A DNA stretch of 17,636 bases from DASZMJ01 sp035551935 (GCA_035551935.1 DASZMJ010000470.1:1-17636), one strand, 5' to 3'. Counted from the stretch's first letter, positions 1 through 6,640 are shown. Translations and numbers: made by a program. Notes: generated from the sequence alone by a model not told the origin.

Positions 1-420
1 AGCAAGGCGTCGATCGGGTCTGTGGTGCCGTCCATATAGAAACGCCCGTGACGGAGTGATGATTATCCTCGGTGGCCCTCGCCGGACCGCAAAAGAGCAT
101 AACTCCCTCGATGGGTAGATTTCCAGGCTCCAGTCGCCTTAGGAGGGTGTCCACCGCCCGACTCCAATTCGACTTATTCCCTATCGCCGTGAAATCACGT
201 AGGTGGCCCCAGTTACGAGCCTTGGTTCGCGCAGCGACAGGTGGTCCGGTGTCGTCCTGGTATTTCAGACGGACAGCGGCGGTTAGGAATCAAGTCTATT
301 CTCCACTGACCAACATCGTGTCGCAAGCCCTTCCCCACCCTGGCATCACGTACGTCAGTGACGTAGGCTGGGTCGAGACTCAGCCTATTGTTGCTCACAA
401 TTGATCCATCGACAACTTCC
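1..420. other. Lower-GC stretch without a convincing intact gene; possible gene remnant on the minus strand
   Basis: This stretch is visibly less GC-rich (about 57% in the parts I counted) than the genes to its right, and it ends exactly where the cpaF stop codon begins. On the minus strand a frame is open from 289 to the left edge (96 codons) but follows a TGA and has no early ATG. A second minus-strand frame near the edge reads MDGTTDPIDAL from an ATG at 33-35 and could be the start of a gene leaving the window. A third minus-strand frame (213-398) and a plus-strand frame (72-404) show no recognisable motif. It could be a frameshifted remnant of an acquired gene, the flank of an insertion, or plain intergenic DNA. 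I recognise no family here. In a standard tad locus tadB would be expected at this place, and nothing resembling it is visible. Confidence 0.3.
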
Positions 421-1893
421 TCAATCGCGGAGCAGGCTGCGCTGGCGGAAGAGGTCGCCGGGGAGGTGGAAGCCGGCGGTCTCGAGGCGGTCCATGAAGG
501 TGGGGCGGATGCCGGTGGCCATGAACTCGCCGAAGGCGCGGCCGTTCTGGTCGACGCCCTGCTGTCGGAAGGCGAAGATCTCCTGCATGATGATCGTGTC
601 GCCCTCCATGCTGACGACCTCCGAGATGCTCGTCACCTTGCGCGGGCCGCCCTGGAGGCGGTTGGCCTGGATGATCAGGTCGACGGCCGAGGCGAACTGC
701 TGGCGCAGCGCGCGGATCGGCAGCTCGAGGCCGGCCATGCTGATCATGGTCTCGAGCCGCGAGAGGGCGTCGCGCGGGGTGTTGGCGTGGACGGTGGTCA
801 TCGAGCCTTCGTGGCCGGTGTTCATCGCCTGGATCATGTCGAGCGTCTCGGCGCCGCGGCACTCGCCGATGATGATCCGGTCGGGCCGCATCCGCAGCGC
901 GTTCTTGACGAGGTCGGTGGCCGTGACCGAGCCGCGGCCCTCGATGTTGGGCGGCCGGGTCTCGAGGCGGACGACGTGGTCCTGCTGGAGCTGGAGCTCG
1001 GCGGCGTCCTCGATCGTGATCACGCGCTCGCCGTCGGGGATGAAGCTGGAGAGCGTGTTCAGCAAGGTCGTCTTGCCCGAGCCGGTGCCGCCCGAGATGA
1101 TGATGTTCAAACGTGCCTTGATCGCACCTTCCAAGAGCGCGAGCATCTCGGGCGTGAACGCCTTGAAGCGGAGGAGGTCGTCCTTGCCGAGGGGTTTCGA
1201 GCCGAAGATCCGGATGGTGACGGCGGCGCCGTCGAGGGCGAGGGGGGGGATGATGGCGTTGAAGCGGGAGCCGTTGGGCATGCGGGCGTCGACCATCGGC
1301 GAGGTCTCGTCGACGCGGCGGCCGACGCGCGAGACGATCCGGTCGATGATCTGGAGCAGGTGCTCGTTGTCGCGGAAGACGACGTCGGACTTCTGGATCT
1401 TGCCCCCTTTCTCGATGTAGATCTTCTTGGGGCCGTTGATCATGATGTCGCCGATCTTGTCGTCTTTCATCAGCAGCTCGAGCGGGCCGAAGCCGAAGGT
1501 CTCGTCGAGGATCTCCTCGACGAGCTTCTGCCGCTCGGAGCGGTTCAGGAGCGGGTTCTCGACGTCGCAGAGGTGCTCGACGACGGCGCGGATCTCGCCG
1601 CGGAGCGCGGCGGGGTCCATCTCGGCGACGCGGTTCAGGTCGAGGCGGTCGACCAGGCGATTGTGGATGTGGCGCTTGAGGACCTCGTAGCGTTCGGCGG
1701 CCGGGTCGACCTCCTTGGGGGCGTCGCGACGCGGCGGTGGGGGCGTCGGCGCCGGCGGCGGGGCCGCGGGGTTCGGCGGGGTGGCGGGGACCTCGGCCGT
1801 CGTCGCCGGTGGCGCGGCGACGGCCCCCGGCGGCGGCGGCGGGGTGGCGTTGGGGCGCAGTCCCAGCGGCGTCCGACCTAGTCCCTTGAGCAT
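421..1893 (-). CDS. cpaF: CpaF/TadA-type Flp pilus assembly ATPase
   Basis: Cytoplasmic secretion ATPase of the GspE/VirB11 superfamily that powers Flp (Tad) pilus assembly; 490 residues. The first ~60 residues are a proline/alanine-rich, probably disordered stretch. The family core starts near residue 65 with an N-terminal domain (GFGPLELLMKDDKIGDIMIN, about 124-143). Walker A is GGTGSGKT (268-275), Walker B is RIIIGECRG (about 339-347) with the catalytic Glu, and the His box GHEGSMTTVHAN is at 360-371. All key residues are present. The ATG at 1893 lies 11 nt after a GGAGG on the minus strand. The gene starts 58 nt after the cpaE stop, consistent with one operon. The length is ordinary for CpaF apart from the proline-rich extension. 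The assignment is secure; what is odd is that no tadB or tadC follows. Confidence 0.97.
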   Translation of the reverse strand: MLKGLGRTPLGLRPNATPPPPPGAVAAPPATTAEVPATPPNPAAPPPAPTPPPPRRDAPKEVDPAAERYEVLKRHIHNRLVDRLDLNRVAEMDPAALRGEIRAVVEHLCDVENPLLNRSERQKLVEEILDETFGFGPLELLMKDDKIGDIMINGPKKIYIEKGGKIQKSDVVFRDNEHLLQIIDRIVSRVGRRVDETSPMVDARMPNGSRFNAIIPPLALDGAAVTIRIFGSKPLGKDDLLRFKAFTPEMLALLEGAIKARLNIIISGGTGSGKTTLLNTLSSFIPDGERVITIEDAAELQLQQDHVVRLETRPPNIEGRGSVTATDLVKNALRMRPDRIIIGECRGAETLDMIQAMNTGHEGSMTTVHANTPRDALSRLETMISMAGLELPIRALRQQFASAVDLIIQANRLQGGPRKVTSISEVVSMEGDTIIMQEIFAFRQQGVDQNGRAFGEFMATGIRPTFMDRLETAGFHLPGDLFRQRSLLRD

Positions 1894-1951
1894 CGTGGTC
1901 GCTTCCTCCGGTCAACTTCCGGTTCGCATTCGGCCCCGACGGGGCATCGGA

Positions 1952-3217
1952 TCAGTGGATCGGCGCCGGTGCGCGGATGCCCGAGGGCAGCTCGGGGCCG
2001 GCCTCGGGCCGGGGCGCGGGGGCCCGCCGCGAGAACAGGTTCGAGAGCATCCCCTTGCGCTCCCGGCCCGCCTCGGCCGCGGCGCCGCAGGGCTGGAACG
2101 TCCGCGCCATCTCCTGGAACGCCCGGTGCGGCCGCGAGCCGGCCGCCACGGTGGCCAGCGGCACCCCCTGCGCCCGCGCGGCGCTGAACGGGCGGAAGGC
2201 GTTGGGGACCTGCCACGAGACCGGCACCCCCAGCGTCTCCTCGGCCTTTTTCAGGCCGATCTCGTTGTTCTGCGAGCCGAGCCGGTTGACGACCACCCGC
2301 ACCTTGTCGGCCAGGCCCTCGAACTGCCGGAAGAGCTGGAGCAGCCGGGCGCTGTTGCGGAGGCAGACCAGGTCGAACTCGACGACCAGCAGGATCGTGT
2401 CGGCGGTCTCGTAGGCGACGAAGTCGGTGGCCTGGAGCCCCTTGCTGGTGTCGAGTATGATCGTCTGGAAGCCCGCCTTCAGGAGCGTGATGGCGCGGCG
2501 GAGCGAGTCGAGGTCGACCTTCGAGACGTCCTCCATCGCCGCCGGCCGGGGCAGGATGTAGATGCCCGAGGCGTGCCGCGTCAGCGACCGCTTCAGCAGC
2601 GGCAGGTCGAGCCGCTCGACGCTCTGGGTCACGTCGAGCAGCGTCCGGTCGGGCAGGATGTCCAGGCAGGTGTCGACCGAGCCGAAGAGCAGGTCGAGGT
2701 CGGCCACCGCGACCGTCGCTTCGGGCGCCTCGGCCAGCGCCACGGCGAGGTTGACGGCCAGCGTCGTGCAGCCGACGCCGCCGGCGGCGCCGGCCAGCGC
2801 GATCACCTGGCCGGCGCGGCGGGCGTTGGCGGTGGAGTCGGCCCCGGGTCGGACCAGGCGGTCGATCGCCTGGAGCAGGTCGTCGACCTCGGCCGGCAGC
2901 AGCAGGAACTCGCGGGCGCCGGCGCGGACGACGCGGAGGATCAGCTCGGAGTTCCGCGGCCGGCCCGCCGGCAGGATGACCGCGTCGGGCCGGGCCCGGT
3001 AGATCGACTGCATCAGGCCGATCGCCGCCTCGGGGTCGGCGTCCAGGACGATGACCGCCAGGTCGGGCAGGTGCTCGGCGATCGACCGCGTCGCCTCCGC
3101 GTACGACGCGCAGACCTCGGCCAGCCAGATGCCGTTGAGCCCCCCCAGCAGGCCCTGGAGCACCTGCCGGGACTCGGCGAGCGGGTCGACCAGGACGACT
3201 CGGATCATTCCCTTCAT
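1952..3217 (-). CDS. cpaE: CpaE/TadZ-like pilus localisation ATPase (receiver-like domain plus ParA/MinD-type domain)
   Basis: CpaE/TadZ proteins place the Tad apparatus in the cell; 421 residues from the chosen start. Residues 1-125 look like a degenerate response-regulator receiver (IRVVLVDPLAESRQVLQGLL at the start, then VIVLDADPEA). A ParA/MinD-type ATPase domain follows, with P-loop AGAAGGVGCTTLAVNLAVAL near 142-161 and VAVADLDLLFGSVD near 169-182. The P-loop is atypical: the first lysine of the usual KGGxGKT is Ala, and the second is Cys. CpaE proteins often lack the second lysine, but losing both is less common. The frame is open to 3280. I prefer the ATG at 3217 because the receiver-like strand starts right after it; an ATG at 3208 is also possible. 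It sits between cpaB (86-nt gap) and cpaF (58-nt gap). Confidence 0.93.
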   Translation of the reverse strand: MKGMIRVVLVDPLAESRQVLQGLLGGLNGIWLAEVCASYAEATRSIAEHLPDLAVIVLDADPEAAIGLMQSIYRARPDAVILPAGRPRNSELILRVVRAGAREFLLLPAEVDDLLQAIDRLVRPGADSTANARRAGQVIALAGAAGGVGCTTLAVNLAVALAEAPEATVAVADLDLLFGSVDTCLDILPDRTLLDVTQSVERLDLPLLKRSLTRHASGIYILPRPAAMEDVSKVDLDSLRRAITLLKAGFQTIILDTSKGLQATDFVAYETADTILLVVEFDLVCLRNSARLLQLFRQFEGLADKVRVVVNRLGSQNNEIGLKKAEETLGVPVSWQVPNAFRPFSAARAQGVPLATVAAGSRPHRAFQEMARTFQPCGAAAEAGRERKGMLSNLFSRRAPAPRPEAGPELPSGIRAPAPIH

Positions 3218-3303
3218 GGATACTCGCTCACCGTCGGGTCGCCAGCGGATGGGAGCAGCTCGGGCCGGTCGCGCCGCCACGCCGCCGCGGCGCCGGCGTC
3301 AAG

Positions 3304-5019
3304 TCAAGGGGCGGCACCCCGGAGGACGCGGACACCGCTGACGGTGCGGCGGTCGCCGCGCGGCGGCGTCCCGTCCTGGTCGTCGGTTCGCGGCCGGTCG
3401 CGGGGCTTCTTGGGCCGGAGCCGCACCTGCTCGGGGGGCTGGAGCCCCTTGTGGATCATGAAGAATTCCGGCTCGGCCTCGGCGATCACCGCCGCCCGCT
3501 CGTGGTCGCCGTCGGCGCGGAGCGCCAGCGTGAGCGTCCCCGAGGCGCGGGCCGCGGTCAGGTCGTCCATCAGCTCGAACGGGACCTCGAGGACGACGGC
3601 CCAGCCCTCGACGCCCTTGGCCTTCTCCGAATCGAGGACCCGCACGTCCTCGATCAGGAGCTCCGACTTGGCCGTGCGCCGCGTCGCCGTGGTGTTGGCG
3701 GCGTTCGAGCCCAACGTCCCGCCGGCCTGGTACTGGTTCGCGCTCTCGGATATCGTCACCTCGCTGGTGCAGAGCACGTCGACGCGCGACTCCGGCTTCA
3801 GGTGCGGGCCGACGCCGTTCTTGGCGGCGTCGCCGATGACCACGAAGGGCCGCATCCCCTTGCCGAGCCGCTTGCTGAGGCTGATGATCTCCTCGGGCGA
3901 CGTCCCCCGGGGCAGGAGCCGGCCCTCGACGATCGGCTCGCCGGCGTGGATCTTCTCCCGGACGTATCGCCCCTCGACGTCGCCCGACGCGTTGAACCCG
4001 CCGACCGGGACGAGCTCCTTCGGGAACGGCTTGACCTCGATGAACTCGGGGTCGATGAGCTGGTCCGGGACGAGGTCGCGCCGGGCGATGACGACCGGCT
4101 GCCCTTCGGGCTCGGCGGGCGCGCCCTTGGCCGTGACCTTGCCCTCCAGGACCGGCTCGCCGGCGAAGATCGGCACGCGGACCCGTCGCCCCTCGGCGTC
4201 GGCCAGGGCGTTGAAGCTGCGCGGCGGGGCCAGTCCCTTGGGGAACGGCTTGAGCTCGATGAGGTTCGAGTCGATCAGCTCCTGCGGCCGCAGGTCGCGC
4301 CGGGCGACGACGATCGGCTGACCCTCGGGCTCGGTCGGCTTGGGCCGGGGCCGCGAGACCGAGTCGTTCAGCCCGCGGAGCGAGAGCGACAGCGGCCCCT
4401 TGAGCCGGGCCGCGACCAGCAGGTCGGCCTCGTCGGGGGTGACGGCCAGGGTCACGGTGCGGACGTTGATGCTCTTGTCCTCGGGGCGGGTGAGGGTCTG
4501 GCCCGAGGCCAGCACCAGCACGTTCTCGAGGATCGTGTCGGCCTCGGTCGTCTGGCCCGGCCCCCGCCGGTTGCCGCCGTCGGGCTTGGTCTGGATGACG
4601 TCGACGCGGTGCCCGGGCAGGACGAAGCCCGAGACGCCGGTCGACTCGTTGACCTCGATGGCCAGGGCCCGCATCCCCTTCGGGATGCGCGCGACGAGGC
4701 CCGAGGGGCTCCCCTTGGGGGCGAGCTTGGCCTCGACGATCGGCTCGCCCTCGAAGAGCTTGACCATCACCCAGCGGTCCTCGACCTGTTTCGGGTCGGT
4801 CAGGGCCCCGGCCGGCACGCTCGCCCTGGGGAGCTTGGCCACCCGCACGTCCGCTTCCTTCAACACGTCCTCGATGGGGAGGTCGCGCGCCGCGACGAGG
4901 ACCGAGACCTCGTCGGCCCCGCCCTTCGCCCCCTTCGAGAGCAGCTTGTTGGCACCATACATCGCCCCGAGGCCGCTGGCGACCGCCAGGGCCAGCAGGA
5001 GGCCCGATCTCCCCCGCAT
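3304..5019 (-). CDS. cpaB: Enlarged CpaB-like Flp pilus assembly protein with three SAF-like units
   Basis: CpaB/RcpC is an envelope protein of the Tad pilus machine thought to work with the secretin. This copy has 571 residues against roughly 250-350 in typical members. An N-terminal hydrophobic anchor (about 5-24) is followed by SAF-like unit 1 (38-104: VLVAARDLPIEDVLKEADVR), a RcpC-like region (105-217), SAF-like unit 2 (233-300), SAF-like unit 3 (305-372), a second RcpC-like region (375-505: VGPHLKPESRVDVLCT) and a basic, proline-rich tail. Units 2 and 3 are clear internal duplicates: EGQPIVVARRDLRPQELID against EGQPVVIARRDLVPDQLID, and IELKPFPKGLAP against IEVKPFPKELVP. The ATG at 5019 follows a GGAGG at 5031-5035. 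The family call is secure; the unusual domain count is read directly from the sequence. What the extra SAF units do is unknown. Confidence 0.93.
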   Translation of the reverse strand: MRGRSGLLLALAVASGLGAMYGANKLLSKGAKGGADEVSVLVAARDLPIEDVLKEADVRVAKLPRASVPAGALTDPKQVEDRWVMVKLFEGEPIVEAKLAPKGSPSGLVARIPKGMRALAIEVNESTGVSGFVLPGHRVDVIQTKPDGGNRRGPGQTTEADTILENVLVLASGQTLTRPEDKSINVRTVTLAVTPDEADLLVAARLKGPLSLSLRGLNDSVSRPRPKPTEPEGQPIVVARRDLRPQELIDSNLIELKPFPKGLAPPRSFNALADAEGRRVRVPIFAGEPVLEGKVTAKGAPAEPEGQPVVIARRDLVPDQLIDPEFIEVKPFPKELVPVGGFNASGDVEGRYVREKIHAGEPIVEGRLLPRGTSPEEIISLSKRLGKGMRPFVVIGDAAKNGVGPHLKPESRVDVLCTSEVTISESANQYQAGGTLGSNAANTTATRRTAKSELLIEDVRVLDSEKAKGVEGWAVVLEVPFELMDDLTAARASGTLTLALRADGDHERAAVIAEAEPEFFMIHKGLQPPEQVRLRPKKPRDRPRTDDQDGTPPRGDRRTVSGVRVLRGAAP

Positions 5020-5039
5020 CGCCGCACCCCCCTCCGGAA

Positions 5040-5060
5040 CGGGCCCCGCGACGGGGCCCG
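5040..5060 (-). other. GC-rich hairpin just upstream of the cpaB ribosome binding site
   Basis: A perfect 9-bp stem (CGGGCCCCG and CGGGGCCCG) with a 3-nt loop lies 21-41 nt before the cpaB start codon in the transcript, just 5' of the GGAGG at 5031-5035. There is no T-run after it, so a classical terminator is unlikely. It could affect ribosome access or act as an RNA processing or stabilising structure between the peptidase and cpaB cistrons. Function is inference. Confidence 0.4.
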
Positions 5061-5095
5061 CACATCACTCGGGCCAGCCCCGAACCGCTCGGTTC

Positions 5096-5135
5096 GGCTC
5101 GACTCGACTCGACTCAGTTCCGCTCAGCTCAGCTC
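5096..5135. repeat. Pentanucleotide tandem repeat (NNCTC units)
   Basis: Eight consecutive pentamers read GGCTC, GACTC three times, AGTTC, CGCTC, AGCTC twice. A second run, GACTC then AGCTC three times, sits at 5232-5251. Both runs abut the duplicated end of the prepilin peptidase gene and probably reflect replication slippage. The second run lies just past the peptidase stop codon. Confidence 0.7.
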
Positions 5136-5269
5136 AGAGCAAGATCCCCAGCCTGCTCTTCGTAGGGTCCGCTGTTGCGGACCTCTTACCTTCGGGATCG
5201 GAAGAGGTCCGCAAGAGCGGACCCGACGAAGGACTCAGCTCAGCTCAGCTCAGAGCAAGATCCCCAGCC
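5123..5269. repeat. 31-bp direct repeats flanking a palindromic element (duplicated 3' end of the prepilin peptidase gene)
   Basis: The 31 bases at 5123-5153 recur exactly at 5239-5269. The right copy encodes the last residues (LGILL) and stop of the prepilin peptidase; the left copy is an untranslated duplicate beyond the stop. Between them lie 85 bases (5154-5238) holding the palindromic element at 5158-5231. The layout resembles an insertion with a long target duplication, or a slippage/template-switch duplication around a hairpin. The identity was read base by base; the mechanism is inference. Confidence 0.8.
5158..5231. repeat. REP-like palindromic element, copy 1
   Basis: The outer arms are CTTCG at 5158-5162 and CGAAG at 5227-5231. 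The main arms (5161-5187 and 5202-5228) pair with two mismatches around a 14-nt loop. Each arm carries the GGTCCGC-4 nt-GCGGACC unit (loop TGTT on the left here, AAGA on the right), so the element can fold either as one long hairpin or as two small ones. It is the most diverged of the three copies in the window. It lies between the prepilin peptidase and cpaB genes, inside their presumed common transcript. No T-run follows. Confidence 0.8.
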
Positions 5270-5792
5270 AGGCGAAGTAGGCGATCGACCCGACGGCGAT
5301 CGGGATGCCGTAGGGCAGGAGCGTCATCGTCGGCTTCCGCGCCGCGGCGAGCTCGGCGAGCCGGGCCGGGTCGCGGATCGTGACGATCTCGCCGACGATC
5401 GTGTCGAACATCGCGCGGTGCCGGGCCAGGCCCCCCGATCGGGCCATCAGCACCACGGCCATCAGGCCGCCGACGATCCCCGAGACGACGAACGCCCTCA
5501 GGACCAGGGCCGGCCCGACCCAGGCGCCGACGCCGGCCAGGAGCTTGACGTCGCCGGCCCCCATGCCGCCGATCATGTACAGCGGGAGCAGCAGGGCCAG
5601 GCCCAGCGCCAGGCCCTCGACGGACCCGAGCAGGGCCGGCCCGCCGCCGTGGACGGCCGCGACCAGGAGGCCGCCGGCCGCGAAGTGATACGTCAGCCAG
5701 TTCGGCACCTTCAGCTTCAGGCCGTCGATGATCGCCGCCTCGACGAGCACCGCCGTGACGAGCCATGCCGACCACTGGGGCATGCCGCTCAT
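5250..5792 (-). CDS. cpaA: CpaA/TadV-type prepilin peptidase (A24 family)
   Basis: Inner-membrane aspartic protease that removes the leader of Flp prepilins; 180 residues from the chosen ATG. The two catalytic aspartates are visible: D23 in AIIDGLKLKVPNWL and D81 in the GxGD motif (GGMGAGDVKLLAGVGAWVG). Hydrophobic segments fit about 8-22, 38-50, 58-75, 82-115 and 160-178. The short form without the N-terminal methylase domain fits the CpaA/TadV class. The frame is open upstream to 5870, but those residues are Arg/Gly-rich and unlike the family, so I chose the ATG at 5792 (5783 is the alternative). The gene follows the pilin genes and precedes cpaB. Its 3' end (LGILL-stop) is duplicated beyond the stop around a palindromic element. 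Confidence 0.93.
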   Translation of the reverse strand: MSGMPQWSAWLVTAVLVEAAIIDGLKLKVPNWLTYHFAAGGLLVAAVHGGGPALLGSVEGLALGLALLLPLYMIGGMGAGDVKLLAGVGAWVGPALVLRAFVVSGIVGGLMAVVLMARSGGLARHRAMFDTIVGEIVTIRDPARLAELAAARKPTMTLLPYGIPIAVGSIAYFAWLGILL

Positions 5793-5813
5793 GGGTTCGC
5801 GAGTCCTTCGGGC

Positions 5814-5846
5814 CCGGCCCCGGGGGCCGGTCGCGGTGCCGCGACC
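5814..5846 (-). other. Two adjacent GC-rich hairpins between flp pilin 1 and the prepilin peptidase gene
   Basis: The 125-nt gap after the second pilin gene contains two compact inverted repeats: CCGGCCC-3 nt-GGGCCGG at 5814-5830 and GGTCGCGG-TG-CCGCGACC at 5829-5846 (the innermost pairs must open to form a loop). They share two bases, so they would compete or stack. There is no T-run. They could stabilise the abundant pilin mRNA or reduce read-through into the machinery genes; this is inference. Confidence 0.4.
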
Positions 5847-5917
5847 GTTGCGTCCCCCGTCCCGGGCCACGTTCGAGGGTCATTCCGAATCGGTGCCGAT
5901 CGCCGCCCGAGCGGCGA

Positions 5918-6100
5918 TCAGCTCGCCGACGGCAGGGCGCTGTTGACGGTGGTGAACGTGCCGCTGATGCTCTGCCCCAGCGACGTGACGATGGCGATGC
6001 AGGCGACGAGGATCAGGGCGAGCATGACGGCGTACTCGACGGCCGTCGGGCCGTCCTCGCTGGTCAGGAACCGGCGGATTCGCGTTGCGATCGCTGTCAT
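5918..6100 (-). CDS. flp: Flp/Tad major pilin-like prepilin, copy 1
   Basis: A small type IVb prepilin of 60 residues that would polymerise into the Flp pilus. The leader MTAIATRIRRFLTSEDG is basic and ends in Gly17. The mature part begins PTAVEYAVMLALILVACIAI, matching the Flp cleavage signature G/xxxxEY with Glu at mature position 5. The hydrophobic helix is about residues 24-42. The frame is open to 6205, but the ATG at 6100 has a strong GGAGG at 6106-6110 five bases away and gives the family-typical length. It differs from the neighbouring pilin at residues 2, 4, 8 and 43 only. It lies downstream of copy 2 and upstream of the peptidase expected to process it. Confidence 0.95.
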   Translation of the reverse strand: MTAIATRIRRFLTSEDGPTAVEYAVMLALILVACIAIVTSLGQSISGTFTTVNSALPSAS

Positions 6101-6105
6101 AGCGA

Positions 6106-6110
6106 CCTCC
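6106..6110 (-). promoter_or_regulatory. Strong Shine-Dalgarno for flp pilin 1
   Basis: GGAGG on the minus strand, 5 nt before the ATG at 6100. It decides the short 60-residue start over the longer open frame. Confidence 0.75.
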
Positions 6111-6209
6111 AGAAGGGATTCGGGGCCGACCGACTTTTCGGAGCTACGGGGGGAATGGCGTGGGATCGGACGAGCCGAGATCGCGCGCGTCGCGGCCGGG
6201 GCCAAAGGC

Positions 6210-6241
6210 GGCGGGCGGGGGGCGATCGGTCGCCGCCCGCC
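6210..6241 (-). other. GC-rich hairpin between the two pilin genes
   Basis: A 9-bp stem (GGCGGGCGG at 6210-6218 with CCGCCCGCC at 6233-6241) encloses a 14-nt loop that contains CGATCG. It lies 34 nt past the stop of pilin copy 2 in the direction of transcription. Without a T-run it may be an mRNA 3' stabiliser or a weak terminator; function is inference. Confidence 0.4.
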
Positions 6242-6274
6242 CGGTCGCCCTCGGCGACGACCTTGCCACGGCGA

Positions 6275-6457
6275 TCAGCTCGCCGACGGCAGGGCGCTGT
6301 TGACGGTGGTGAACGTGCCGCTGATGCTCTTGCCCAGCGACGTGACGATGGCGATGCAGGCGACGAGGATCAGGGCGAGCATGACGGCGTACTCGACGGC
6401 CGTCGGGCCGTCCTCGCTGGTCAGGAACCGGCGGACGCGGGTCGCGAAGGCGTGCAT
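6275..6457 (-). CDS. flp: Flp/Tad major pilin-like prepilin, copy 2
   Basis: A 60-residue type IVb prepilin, first gene of the pilus cluster. The leader MHAFATRVRRFLTSEDG is followed by the mature sequence PTAVEYAVMLALILVACIAI, with cleavage expected after Gly17 and Glu at mature position 5. Its mature sequence is identical to copy 1 except Lys43 in place of Gln43, while the 17-residue leader has three changes. The frame runs open to 6676, but the ATG at 6457 matches copy 1, and a GGGGAG at 6465-6470 lies 7 nt upstream. A sigma70-like promoter candidate lies at 6613-6640. Function follows from the family; which copy dominates the pilus cannot be told. Confidence 0.95.
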   Translation of the reverse strand: MHAFATRVRRFLTSEDGPTAVEYAVMLALILVACIAIVTSLGKSISGTFTTVNSALPSAS

Positions 6458-6490
6458 CGGAGAACTCCCCACGAAGTCACCGGCGCCCCG

Positions 6491-6518
6491 GCGTCGGGCA
6501 TCGGGCGTCGGGCGCCGG
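6491..6518. repeat. Heptanucleotide tandem repeat in the pilin leader region
   Basis: Four consecutive heptamers, GCGTCGG, GCATCGG, GCGTCGG and GCGCCGG, lie about 34-61 nt upstream of the pilin copy 2 start codon. They are inside the predicted 5' untranslated region. They may be a slippage-prone tract or simply low-complexity GC-rich sequence. Confidence 0.6.
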
Positions 6519-6612
6519 GACGGGTCGACCCGCCTGGAATGCCGGCCCGGGCGATCGGGGCGAACGGCTCGGCCCCATCCATCACCCGGCCCCCTCCGGC
6601 GGGAACAGTCCA

Positions 6613-6640
6613 AGACTAGGTCGCGGTTATCCGCTGTCAA
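6613..6640 (-). promoter_or_regulatory. Candidate sigma70-type promoter of the pilus operon
   Basis: On the minus strand a perfect -35 TTGACA (6635-6640) is followed after 16 bp by TAGTCT (6613-6618), which keeps three of six -10 bases including the invariant T at each end and A2. It would start transcription near 6605, leaving a leader of about 150 nt before the pilin copy 2 ATG. It is the best promoter-like sequence in the divergent gap 6458-6774, and its orientation fits the pilus operon. No equally good candidate was seen for the plus-strand gene. Confidence 0.4.

Larger units (their letters stand above)
5913..6435 (-). repeat. Tandem duplication of the flp pilin gene (166-bp units)
   Basis: Bases 5913-6078 and 6270-6435 differ at only two adjacent positions by direct comparison. 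Beyond 6078/6435 the two copies diverge quickly through the leader codons and the upstream region. Synonymous positions are also conserved, which points to a very recent duplication or ongoing gene conversion over the mature-pilin part. Confidence 0.9.

Noticed and set aside
388..1881. Long open frame on the plus strand opposite cpaF
   Set aside because: High GC makes the antisense frames stay open; the translation is low-complexity (Asp/Glu/Val/Gly-rich), while the minus strand carries intact CpaF motifs.
1715..4321. 868-codon plus-strand frame across cpaE and cpaB
   Set aside because: It spans two clear minus-strand genes and encodes an Arg/Gln/Gly-rich sequence with no domain; an artefact of codon bias.
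5096..5269. Possible CRISPR-like array near the cpaA-cpaB junction
   Set aside because: Only pentamer runs and one 31-bp duplication; no regular repeat-spacer pattern and no cas genes.
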